DNA from: Micromonospora lupini str. Lupac 08
GTDB lineage: Bacteria > Actinomycetota > Actinomycetes > Mycobacteriales > Micromonosporaceae
Assembly: GCF_000297395.2 (NCBI RefSeq)
Contig: NZ_HF570108.1
Span: forward strand, 4,695,680 to 4,759,679
Direction of reading: 5' to 3'
Length of the DNA stretch: 64,000 nucleotides
Below, in pieces: positions 51,685 to 61,900 of the stretch. Under the pieces are notes generated by a model. That model had not been told where the DNA came from, did not search any database, and worked only from the letters and a program-made list of their open reading frames with translations. The position numbers and the translations under genes are program-made. How positions within the stretch are numbered: position 1 is the first letter of the stretch; each line of letters begins with the position of its first letter.

Positions 51685-52521
51685 TCACCCGCGCTCGCCG
51701 CCCACCGCCGGTTTCGCGGCGGCGGGCGGAAAGCGTTCCGCGAACGTGCGGTACACGGGTGTTCCCGGCGCGCTGTCGAGGATGGCGAACACGACGTGAT
51801 CGAAGCGATCGACCTCCCGCAGCGCGCCGGCGAAGGCGTCGGCGACCGTGGCGGGATCGTTGCGGAACACGCCGCATCCCCACGCGCCCAACACCAACGT
51901 CCGCTGTCCGTGCGCGGCCGCGACCTCCAGCACTCGGCGTGCACGTCGGGCCAGCACCGCCGGTACGTCCGCACCGTGGTCGGGCTGGTTGGAGAGGATC
52001 GCGCCCAGGTTCGGCGCCGCGGCGGTCAGGAACGACGTCGTGTACGGCTGGTCGAGCAGATCGCCCCTGTCGTCCCGGAAGACCAGCACGTCCGGGGAGA
52101 AGATGACACGGTCGCTGTACCGCAGGTCCCGCTGTTCGCGGTGGAACGCGTGGAACTCCGGGGCGGCGAGGAGACACGGGTACAGTGCCGAGGAGCGGGC
52201 GATGCTCTCCTCCTGCGCCTTCGCTCCGCCCAGGAACCCACCACCCGGGTTCTTGGCCGAGGCGAACACCAGGCAGGCCGCTCCGGGCGCCAGCCGACGG
52301 GCCGCCTGCAACGTCGACTCGTTCGTCACCTCCACCCGGCCTGCGCCGGGCTCGGCGTTTCCCGCCGCGAGCACCTCGCCCGGCAGGTGGAGACGAGTGC
52401 CGGCGACCGCGGCACGTACCATCTCGCCGATGCCGACCTCGTCGCCGGCGGCGTTGCGATAGCGACCCGAATCAGCGATGGCGACCGTCTGCCGGGCAAT
52501 CTCGCGAAGGCGACCGCTCAC
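51685..52521 (-). CDS. TIGR02452-type microbial PARG-like macrodomain protein
   Basis: A 278-residue protein of the TIGR02452/DUF2263 family, the bacterial poly(ADP-ribose) glycohydrolase-like group. The signature GGG-x(6-8)-QEE appears as NPGGGFLGGAKAQEESIARSSALY near residues 90-113, with the catalytic glutamates. The macrodomain C-terminal motif VLGAWGCGVFRNDPATVADAF is also clear. It would hydrolyse ADP-ribose linkages, reversing ADP-ribosylation or clearing toxin-made modifications. No ADP-ribosyltransferase gene is visible nearby. The start ATG at 52521 fits the family N-terminus. Confidence 0.88.
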   Translation of the reverse strand: MSGRLREIARQTVAIADSGRYRNAAGDEVGIGEMVRAAVAGTRLHLPGEVLAAGNAEPGAGRVEVTNESTLQAARRLAPGAACLVFASAKNPGGGFLGGAKAQEESIARSSALYPCLLAAPEFHAFHREQRDLRYSDRVIFSPDVLVFRDDRGDLLDQPYTTSFLTAAAPNLGAILSNQPDHGADVPAVLARRARRVLEVAAAHGQRTLVLGAWGCGVFRNDPATVADAFAGALREVDRFDHVVFAILDSAPGTPVYRTFAERFPPAAAKPAVGGERG

Positions 52522-52715
52522 CCGGCGGACCCGTCCGCGTGACGACAGTCGTTCACCATGATGAGCAAGCTAGGCAGTCCCGCCCCGACGGGCAAGCGGG
52601 TTGGTGCGCGACTTCTCGGGCGCACTGGCGCAGCCGCGATACCGCTGGGGATCCCACAACGCGCGTCGCCGCCCTGGCACTTGTGCCCGAGCAGGGAAAA
52701 GCGAGATCATCACGC

Positions 52716-55670
52716 ATGCTCGACCCCTCCCCCGAGGACGACGGGACTGCACCGACCGTCTCCACGCCGCAGTTCGTGGGCCGTGATCGGGAGATGGCGG
52801 CGCTTCGCGGCGCCCTGGCCCGCCCACCCGCGATCGTGCTGGTGGAGGGCGAGGCGGGGATCGGGAAGAGCCGACTGCTGCGAGAGTGGCTGGCCGCGCC
52901 GGAGAGGCGCACCGCCCTGGTGTCGGTGTGCCCACCGCTTCGCGAGTCGCTGACGTTGGGGCCGATCGTCGACGCGTTCCGGGGCATCGACCGCCCGGTG
53001 TCGCGCCTGCGGCTGACCGAGCTCGCGGGTGCGTTGCAGCCCCTGTTCCCGGAATGGTCCGCGGACCTGCCACCGGCACTGCCGCCCCTGGACGACGCGA
53101 AGGCGGCACGGCATCGCCTGTTCCGCGCCCTGGACGAGCTGCTGCGGGCCCTGCGTGTCGACGTGCTCGTGCTCGAGGACGCGCACTGGGCCGACGAGGT
53201 GACCCTGGAGTTCCTGCTGTTCGTCACCTCCCGACAGCAGTCGCACGGGCCAAGCCTCGTGATCTCCTATCGGCCGGAGGAGGTGGACGACGGATCGCTG
53301 TTGTTGCGGCTGACGTCCCGGTTGCCTGCTGGCGTGACCCAGCTGAGGATCGCCCTGGCACCCATGCGAGCCGACGACACGGCGGCGCTGGTGTCCTCGA
53401 TGCTGGACGGCAACCCGATATCGCAGGAGTTCACGACGTTCATGCACGAGCGGACCGGCGGTGTTCCGCTGGCGCTTGAGGAGTCGGTCCGCCTGATGTG
53501 CGACCGCGCCGACCTCGTCTTTCGCGACGGACAGTGGGTACGGCTGAAGCTGCGCGAGCTACAGGTGCCGCCGACGGTGCGCGACTCCACCCGGGAACGG
53601 GTGAGCCGTCTGTCGCCGACGGCGCAGCAGGTGTTGCGGGCCGCGGCCACGTTGGCCGAGCGGTCCTCGGTGGCCACGATCGCGATGACCGCCGGCCTGT
53701 CACCAGCCGCGTGCTCAGGAGCTGTCGCGGAGGCGGCCAGTGCCGGTGTCCTCGACGGCGACGACCGCGGCCGGTGGCGGTTCCGGCACGTGCTGGCCGC
53801 GACGGCCGTCTACGAGGCGATCCCGTTGACCGACCGCAGACACTTCCATTTGCTGGCCGGCCGGGCCCTGGAGCACGTTCATCCGCCGGCGGTGGCACGC
53901 CTTGCCCACCACTTCCGCGAGGCGGGCGAAACCCGTTCCTGGGCGCGGTACGCCGAGCAGGGCGCCGAGCTTGCCATGGCCTCGGGTGACCACACCAAGG
54001 CGGTCGACCTGCTTGTCGATCTGATGTCGCGGGCCGTGCTGCCGCCGGTGGATCGGGCACGGGTCGCGCGCATCGCCGGAGTCGCCGCACTGGGCCGCCG
54101 TGAACCGGTCGACGGGGTCTACCACCGCGTGATCCGTACTCTGCGCTCGGTGTTGGAGACCCCCGGCCTCTCCGCCCGGCAGCAGGCCGAGATCCGCAAC
54201 CCCCTGGGCCGGCTCCTCATCACCGGGGGCGAGGCGCAGGCCGCGCTCAGCGAGCTGGAGCAGGCGGTGGCCAACCTCGACCATGACCCGGTCGAGGCGG
54301 CTCGGGCGATGACCTACCTCGGCTGGGCCTACGCGGGACCGTGGCCGGCGTCGACGCATCGACGTTGGCTGGATCGCGCCGCTGAGCTCACCGCCGAGTT
54401 CGACTCTCCCGCGGAGCGGCTCAACCTGGCCGGCAACCGCGCCGCGGCGCTGCTCATGCTCGGCGAGGAGGAGGCCTGGGACGTCGTCGCCGACCTGCCC
54501 GTCGACGGCGCGACCGCGGCGGAGCGTCTCGACGTGGCCCGCATCCACGCGAACATCGGGACCGGCGCGCTGATCTGGGGTCGGTACGCCGACGCGGAGG
54601 AACACCTCGCCGTGGCCCTGCGCCTCGCCGACGCCGAGCAGGCGTTCCGGTTGCACCACAACGTCCGACTCGAACAGGCCAACCTGGCGTGGCTCACCGG
54701 TCGCTGGGAGGGCCTCGCGGAGCGGAGCGCGGCACTCGCCGACGCCGACCGCGACCGACCGGCGCACTATCTCGGCAGCATTCGCCTCGCTGCCCGGCTG
54801 GCGGCCGCGGCCGGACGGCGGCGCGCCGCGGAGGAGCAGTTCCGACTGGTCCTCGAGGAGTCCGCCCGTCTCGGCGCGGCCGACGACACGATGGAGGCCG
54901 CCGCCGCGTTGGCCAGACTGTGGCTGACGGACGGAAACAGCGGCCGGGCACTGCAGATCACGAACGAGCCGATGGACACCGTCCGGCGCAAGGGCATCTG
55001 GATCTGGGCGACGGATCTCGTTCCCGCCCGGATCGAAGCGCACCTCGCCGCGGGCGACCGGAAGGCCGCCACACGCCTGGGCGACCAGTTCGCCAGGGGA
55101 CTGCGCGGCCGTACGGCGCCCGCGCCTCGCGCCGCGCTCACGGTGTGCCGTGCCCTGCTGCTCGCCGCGGCCGGAGACCACGGCCGCGCGGCGACGGCGT
55201 GGGACCGGGCGGCGCGCGCCTGGAGCGCGTTGCCCCGCCCCTACGACGCCATGCTGGCCCGCGAGCGTCAGGCCGAGGCACTCGTCGCGCACGGCCAGTT
55301 CGACCAGGGCCGAGAGCTGCTGGCGACGCAGTACGAGCAGCTGTTCCGGCTCGGAGCGCGCGGCGATGCGGACCGTGTCGCGCAGCGGCTTCGCGAGCAC
55401 GGCGCCGAGGTCCCGCGCCTGTGGCGCGGCGGCCGACGCGGGTACGGCGACGAACTCTCGCCTCGCGAGCTCGACGTGGTCCAACTGGTTGTCGCCGGCA
55501 AGACGAACCGCGAGATCAGCCGGATCCTGGCCAAGTCCCCGGCCACAGTGGATCAGCAACTGCGTGCGGCGATGCGCAAGTTGAAGGTGAGCTCCCGGAC
55601 GGCTCTCGCGGTCAAGGCCGTGGAGGCCGGAGTGTTCGCAGAAGAGGACTCGCTCGACGACGCGTCGTGA
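52716..55670 (+). CDS. Large LuxR-family ATPase regulator (LAL type)
   Basis: A 984-residue transcription factor. N-terminal AAA ATPase with Walker A GEAGIGKS (45-52) and Walker B VLVLEDAHWAD near residue 155; a long helical TPR-like middle; and a C-terminal LuxR helix-turn-helix (about 915-970: LSPRELDVVQLVVAGKTNREISRILAKSPATVDQQLRAAMRKLKV). Typical LAL proteins activate secondary metabolism or degradative genes on ligand binding. The ATG at 52716 is preferred because the ATPase region begins soon after. Ribosome-binding site is weak (GGGAAAAGCGAG). It lies upstream of the giant subtilase gene and may control it. Confidence 0.88.
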   Translation: MLDPSPEDDGTAPTVSTPQFVGRDREMAALRGALARPPAIVLVEGEAGIGKSRLLREWLAAPERRTALVSVCPPLRESLTLGPIVDAFRGIDRPVSRLRLTELAGALQPLFPEWSADLPPALPPLDDAKAARHRLFRALDELLRALRVDVLVLEDAHWADEVTLEFLLFVTSRQQSHGPSLVISYRPEEVDDGSLLLRLTSRLPAGVTQLRIALAPMRADDTAALVSSMLDGNPISQEFTTFMHERTGGVPLALEESVRLMCDRADLVFRDGQWVRLKLRELQVPPTVRDSTRERVSRLSPTAQQVLRAAATLAERSSVATIAMTAGLSPAACSGAVAEAASAGVLDGDDRGRWRFRHVLAATAVYEAIPLTDRRHFHLLAGRALEHVHPPAVARLAHHFREAGETRSWARYAEQGAELAMASGDHTKAVDLLVDLMSRAVLPPVDRARVARIAGVAALGRREPVDGVYHRVIRTLRSVLETPGLSARQQAEIRNPLGRLLITGGEAQAALSELEQAVANLDHDPVEAARAMTYLGWAYAGPWPASTHRRWLDRAAELTAEFDSPAERLNLAGNRAAALLMLGEEEAWDVVADLPVDGATAAERLDVARIHANIGTGALIWGRYADAEEHLAVALRLADAEQAFRLHHNVRLEQANLAWLTGRWEGLAERSAALADADRDRPAHYLGSIRLAARLAAAAGRRRAAEEQFRLVLEESARLGAADDTMEAAAALARLWLTDGNSGRALQITNEPMDTVRRKGIWIWATDLVPARIEAHLAAGDRKAATRLGDQFARGLRGRTAPAPRAALTVCRALLLAAAGDHGRAATAWDRAARAWSALPRPYDAMLARERQAEALVAHGQFDQGRELLATQYEQLFRLGARGDADRVAQRLREHGAEVPRLWRGGRRGYGDELSPRELDVVQLVVAGKTNREISRILAKSPATVDQQLRAAMRKLKVSSRTALAVKAVEAGVFAEEDSLDDAS

Positions 55671-55750
55671 ATATTGACGTATCCGCTGGATAGCGAAGGT
55701 CACGCGTCCCGCCGAGCATGACTCCATGATTCATAGCCCCTGGGCGATGC

Positions 55751-55903
55751 ATGCCTGAGCGACACGTCGCGCGTGACGACGCCGCCATCGAGCAGCAGCC
55801 GCCACCTGAGCCGCCCCGCGAGCCGCTCGTCAACGCTCCCGACGCCCATGACGCCGACGGTGGCGACGACCACATGAACCACGACCCCTACCAACCCCTG
55901 TAG
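55751..55903 (+). CDS. Possible 50-residue acidic, proline-rich ORF ahead of the subtilase gene
   Basis: An open frame from ATG 55751 to TAG 55901-55903 encodes a peptide beginning MPERHVARDDAAIEQQPPP and ending in an Asp/His-rich tail (DHMNHDPYQPL). About 80 percent of third positions are G or C. It ends 14 bases before the subtilase start, with GAAGGA between. No ribosome-binding site is visible ahead of its own start. It could be a coupled leader, a protease-associated peptide, or chance. Confidence 0.35.
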   Translation: MPERHVARDDAAIEQQPPPEPPREPLVNAPDAHDADGGDDHMNHDPYQPL

Positions 55904-55917
55904 GTCGAAGGACTCTC

Positions 55918-58900
55918 ATGAGACTCAAAGCCCTCGCGGCTTCGCTTGCCGTAGCGGTCGGCCTGAGCATGATCCAGGCACCGCCGGCGTCCGCCGCCGA
56001 GCCGGATCCAGGCCCCGCCAACAAGATCGCCTCGAACCTGAAGGACCGCTTCCGCGCGCAGCCACAGTCCGACTTCTGGATCACGTTCGAGACCGGAGCC
56101 GACCTCGGGCCGGCGAAGAAGCTCACCGACTGGACCGCTCGTGGTCAGTTCGTCTACGACGCGCTGACCGCTGCGGCGACGAAATCCCTGGCCGCCGTCT
56201 CCAGCGACCTCGACCGGGCGGGCGTCAAGTACACCTCCTACCCGATCGCCAACGCGGTGCTCGTCAAGGGGGGTACCGAGAAGCTCGCCCTCAACGTGGC
56301 CTCGAAGGTGCAGGTCGCCGAGATCCACGCGACGCCGCAGGTCGCGCTTGTCGAGCCCGTGGACGAGAAGGTCCCCACTGACCAGGCTGCCCGCCCCGCC
56401 GCCGGAAAGAAGGCCGCCGAGGCAGGGGCCGTCACCTGGGGTCTGGACGCCATCCACGCCCCCGAGGCGTGGGCCATGGGCGCCACCGGCGCGGGCATCA
56501 CCGTGTCCAACCTCGACTCGGGCGTCCAGTTCGACCACCCCGCCCTGACGAGCCAGTACCGCGGCACGAAGCCCGACGGCACCGTCGACCACAACTACAA
56601 CTGGATGGCCACCCGGGGCACGTGCACGGGAGCGCCGTGCGACGACAACGGACACGGCACGCACACCATGGGCACCATGGTCGGTGACGACGGCGCCAAC
56701 CACGTCGGCGTCGCGCCGGACGCGCAGTGGATCGCGACGAACGGCTGCTGCGACAGCACAGGCGTCGAGTCGCTGCTGCGGTCCGGCTGGTGGCTGCTCG
56801 CCCCGACCGACCTCCAGGGCAACAACCCCGACCCGTCCAAGCGCCCCCACGTCATCAACAACTCGTGGGGCCAGACCGTCGAGCACAACTTCGACGACTT
56901 CTTCCAGGCCATCGACGAGGCCTGGAGCGCCGCAGGCATGTTCAGCGTCTGGTCGTCGGGCAACACCACGCCGTACGCGGACTGCGACACCGTCTCCTCC
57001 CCCGGCTCCGCCACGAGCGCCTACTCCGTCGGCGCCTACTCGTCGGACGGCACGCTCGCGGCGTTCTCCCGCAAGGGCGAGGGTGAGGGCGGCCGGATCA
57101 AGCCCGAGATCTCCGCTCCGGGGGACGGTGTCCGATCGTCCTATCCGAACGACAGCTACGTCGAGATGTCCGGCACCTCGATGGCGGCGCCGCACGTCGC
57201 CGGGGCCGTCGCGGCGCTGTGGAGCTACGACCCGACGCTCATCGGGCAGGTCGAGGAGACCCGTCGCCTGCTCGGCGAATCGGCCGTCGACGTCGACGAC
57301 ACCGAGTGCGGCGGCACCGCCGAGATCAACAACAAGTACGGCGAGGGCCGGCTCGACCTCGTCCGCCTGCTGGAGCTCGCGCCCCGCAAGGGCGGCACCC
57401 TCACCGGTGTCGTCACCGCAGACGGCGCCCCGGTCCCCGCTGCCGAGGTGACGATCAGCGGGCCGTTCAGCCGGTCGATCGGCACCGACAAGGACGGCCG
57501 GTTCACGACGAACCTCCCGGTCGGCGACTACCAGCTCAGCACCAAGGTCTTCGGCTACCTGACCGCGACCGCCAAGGTCACGGTCACCCTCGGCCAGGAC
57601 ACCTCGGTCAAGCTGCCGCTCACGGCCGCCGTGCGGCACGACATCAGCGGCAGGGTCGTCGACGACAAGAAACGCCCCGTCCCGAACGCCGACGTGGCCG
57701 TCACGGACACGCCGCTGAAGCCGGTACGCACGGATGCCAACGGCGCGTTCACGATCACGGCTGTGCCCGAGGGCGCGTACAAGCTGGCCGTCAAGCCCAA
57801 CGCCTGCTTCTCGCCCAGCACGGTCCCGCTGACCGTCGGCGCGCAGAATCCGTCGGCCGAGATCCCGGTCGGGCTCGTCGTCGACAAGGGCGGCTACAGC
57901 TGCGCCGTCTCCGAGGGCGAATACCTGCGCGGCACCGACCCGGTCGCGTTCGGCAGTGGCGTGTGGGCGACGGTGCAGCTGCCGTTCCCGATCGCGCTCT
58001 ACAACGGCAGCCACGACAGCCTCGGCGTCGGCCTGCGCGGCGTGATCGCCCCGGACGGCGCCACCGGACCCGGCTACGGCGGTGCGGGCATCTTCCCGTT
58101 CTACGTCGAGACCCCCGTCGAGTTCGCCCCCGGCGGGGGCGTCTTCACGGCAGCCACCAAGGTCAACGGCGAGGACGCGTTCGTCGTCGAGTACCGCAAC
58201 GCCAAGCTCTGGGCCTATCCGGACCGGACGGAATACACCGAGCCGGTCAGCTTCTCGGCCACGCTCACCCGCTCCGGCACCGTGATCTTCGGGTACGGTG
58301 ACGGCATCGGGTCCGACGACCCGGTGACCGCCGGCGCGCACGCTGTCACCGGCATCCAGGGCTGGGCCGGCGTCGACGGCATCCGGTTCTCCGACAAGGC
58401 CCCGGTGCTGCGCGACGGGATGGTCGTCACCTACGACATGCCTGACTTCGGGTATCTCGACGCGACGGTCGTCGACAAGAACGACGGACAGCCGGTGGCC
58501 GGCGCCAAGGTCTCCTTCAGCAACAAGGACGGGCTCGTCGAGACGGTCACGACCAACGGGACCGGCGTCGTGCATCGCCAGCTTCCGGTCGGCGACTACA
58601 CCATGACCGTCGACGCGCCGAACTACACGACCGCGGCGTACCCGTTCTCCCTCGACAAGCTCTACGCGAAGGCGACTATCGACGCGCGCCTGACCACGGG
58701 TGTGGCCGGGCTGAAGGCCGACGGCCTCGACGCCGTGTTGGGCACCGACCAGAACGGCGTGGGCTCGCTGACGCTCACCAACAACGGCTCCGCCCCCCTC
58801 ACGTACGACCTGGGTGAGGCCGCGCGCCACCCCGAGCTCGACGCCGCCGGCGCCACCGGGCGCACCGGGAAGGGCGCGGCCAGCACGATCGACCTGGCCG

Positions 58901-61900
58901 CGTGGAAGGCCGGCGCGAGCGGTATGAAGCCGTCGAACGTCGACGGCAGGGCCGCGACGGCCAGCGCCGCGGAAGCACAGGCGGCCGCCAAGGTCGGTAC
59001 GACCTCCGGCGGTGACGTCATCACCCGGATCGCCATCCCCGGCACGATCGCGGAGAAGGAGCCCTCCGGCGTCGGGTACGACGGCGACGTCTGGGTCCAC
59101 GACTACAACGCGCGGACCAACACCGCCTACACGGTGACGGGCAAGCCGACCGGGAAGGTTTTCGACGCGGCGTGGAACCCCGCGTACCGGGCGTTCGACA
59201 TGGCGCTGGACACCAGGACCGGTGACATGTGCCAGATGGAGGACAGCCCGGCCAGCTTCATCCACTGCTTCGACACCGACACCGGCAAGGAGACGAGGCA
59301 GATCAAGGGTGACTGGTCCACGCTTCAGCTGACCGGACTCGCCTACAACCCGACGCAGGACGTGTTCTACGTCGGCGGCCGGCAGAACGGCATGATCGGC
59401 ACCGTCGCCGGCACGTCGCACGACAACCCGGGTGCGCTGCTGTCCTTCTGCTCCCCGCCGCTGCCCGAGGTGATGGGCCTGGCCTACAACCAGGCGTCCG
59501 ACACCATCTGGTACACCGACCTCACCTCGAACCGGCCCACCCGCCTGCTCCAGGTCGACCCCGACGACTGCTCGCTGGTGAACGCGTGGTGGTTCCCCGG
59601 GCAGAAGGCGGGCCAGGGCGGCGGCCTCGAGACCGACTCGACAGGTGCGCTGTGGGCAGTGGACCAGGTCGCCGACGACGTCGTGCTCGTCGACGTCGAG
59701 GACGACCTGCTCACCGACCTGCCGTGGCTGTCGCTCTCCTCGACCGGCGGCAGCCTCGCCCCGGGCGAGTCGACGACGGTCAAGGTCTCGATCTCCTCGA
59801 AGGGCGCCAAGCCCGGAGTCCTCGGGGCGAACATCGTGGTGCGGTCCGACTCCGGACGTCAGTCCAAGACCTACGTCCCGGTGACGCTCACGACCACGAA
59901 GTACCAGGTCGGTGTCAACGCCGGCGGCGCGAAGTTCAGCGACGGCTCCGGCTACACCTGGTCGGCCGACCAGCCCGGCAGCAAGAAGGCGTGGGGCTAC
60001 CAGGGCAAGACGACTGTCGCCGCCACGAACGCCGGGATCGCCGGCACGACTGACGACGCCCTGTTCCAGTCACAGCGCACCACTGCGGACAAGCAACTGT
60101 TCTACACGTTCCCCGACGCGCCCAAGGGCACCTACGCGATCGACCTCGGGTTCGCCGAGATCGACAAGGTGGCCAAGGGCAAGCGGGTGTTCGACGTCGT
60201 CGTGGACGGGGCGCTGACGGACTACGCGTACGACGCGGCCGCGGCCGTGGGGCCGAACGCCGCCGACTGGCGTAGGGCTGTCGTGCAGCACGCGGGCGGT
60301 CCGCTGACCGTGGAGCTGCGGGGCTCGAAGGGCCTGAAGGCCCCGAGCATCGCCGCGCTGCGGGTGACGCTCGACCCGCGCGCGGACGCGGTGGAGCCGG
60401 ACCCCGAGCCCGAGCAGCCGGATCCGGGTCCGGTACCGGTGGCGCCCGCCGGCCGCTCGTACTCGATGAAGGTGACCGACGGGCTCTACCGCCAGGGCAC
60501 CCAGGAGTCCGGGTGGCACGGCGACGACCTCTGCGGCGTGCTGTGGTTCGACTCCAGCTTCGTGTTCCCGTTCTACGACACGGCCTGGGACGGCGTGTGC
60601 GTGACGACGAACGGCACGCTGGCCTTCGACCGCGCCAGCACGTTGGGCAGCAACGCGGCACTCCCGTCGCCGTACCCGATCGACGCGATCTATCCGCTGT
60701 GGGACGACCTCATCGTCGACGACGAGGCGGGCATCTACTACGGCACGACGACCGTGGACGGTCTGGCGGCGCAGGTGATCGAGTGGCGCAACGTCGCCTT
60801 CTACGGTGACCAGACGGCTCGCGTGAGCTTCTCGGTCACCCTGATCGCCGACGGACGGATCCAGATCGGGTACGCCGACGGCGTCGGCGGCGACAACCCC
60901 CTCACCAAGGGCTCGTCGGCGACTGTCGGCGTGGAGAGCCTGACGCGCAACCCCGCCGGCCAGTACTCCTTCGGCCAGCCCGTCCTGAAGGCCGGCCTGG
61001 GTCTGGAGTACACCCTCCCGTCCGCGGGCACGATCGAGGGAACGGTCACCGACAAGAACGACGGCAAGCCGATCGCCGACGCGATCGTCAGGCTCACGGG
61101 GCCGAGTGGTGAGCGGGTCATCCCGGTCGACGAGAAGGGCCGCTGGAAGACCCAGGCGCTGGTCGGTGAGAACACGGTGCAGATCGAGGCGCCGAACTAC
61201 GTCACCGCCAGCCACCCCGTGACCATCACGAAGAAGGACCAGGCCGAGGTCGTCGACACGGCGTTGACCACGGGCATCGCCACCGTCACCGGAGCCGACC
61301 TCGACTGGCTCCTCGACAAGGGCCAGAAGGCGACGGCCGACGTGACAGTCACCAACACCGGCTCCGCCCCGCTCGACGTGCGGGTCAGCGAGCAGAAGCG
61401 CACCAGCGACGGCGGACACGAGGCCGCCGACCTTGCCTGGCTGACCCTCACGGGCGCGGCCGCGACAGGCACGGTCACGCTCGCGGCCGGCACGTCCACC
61501 ACGGTCACGGTGACGGCCGACAACGCCGGCATCACGCCCGGCGTGCTCGTCGGGGACCTGCTCGTGTCGTCGAACGCCGGTAAGGGCGAGGCCCAGTTCA
61601 AGCCGGTCCGCCTGGCGACGTCCGCCTACTGGAAGGGCGTCGACGCGGGCGGGTCGGGGTACGTCGACTCCGACGGCTTCTTCTGGGCGCCCGACCAGGC
61701 GCTCGGTTCGCGGGCCTGGGGCCACGTCGGCGGAAAGGTGGACACCACAAGGGCCGACATCGCCGGCACCGAGGACGACGCGCTGTTCCGCACCCAGCGG
61801 ACCGGCGAGACGTTCACCTACGTGTTCAAGAACGCTCCCGCCGGCACGTACCGGATCGGCCTCGACTTCGCGGAGATCGACAAGGTCAAGGCCGGCAAGC

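Noticed and set aside
55888..59421. A long antisense frame opposite the subtilase gene
   Set aside because: Composition is Arg/Gly/Val-rich with no recognisable domain, and the opposite strand has a complete protease with catalytic triad.
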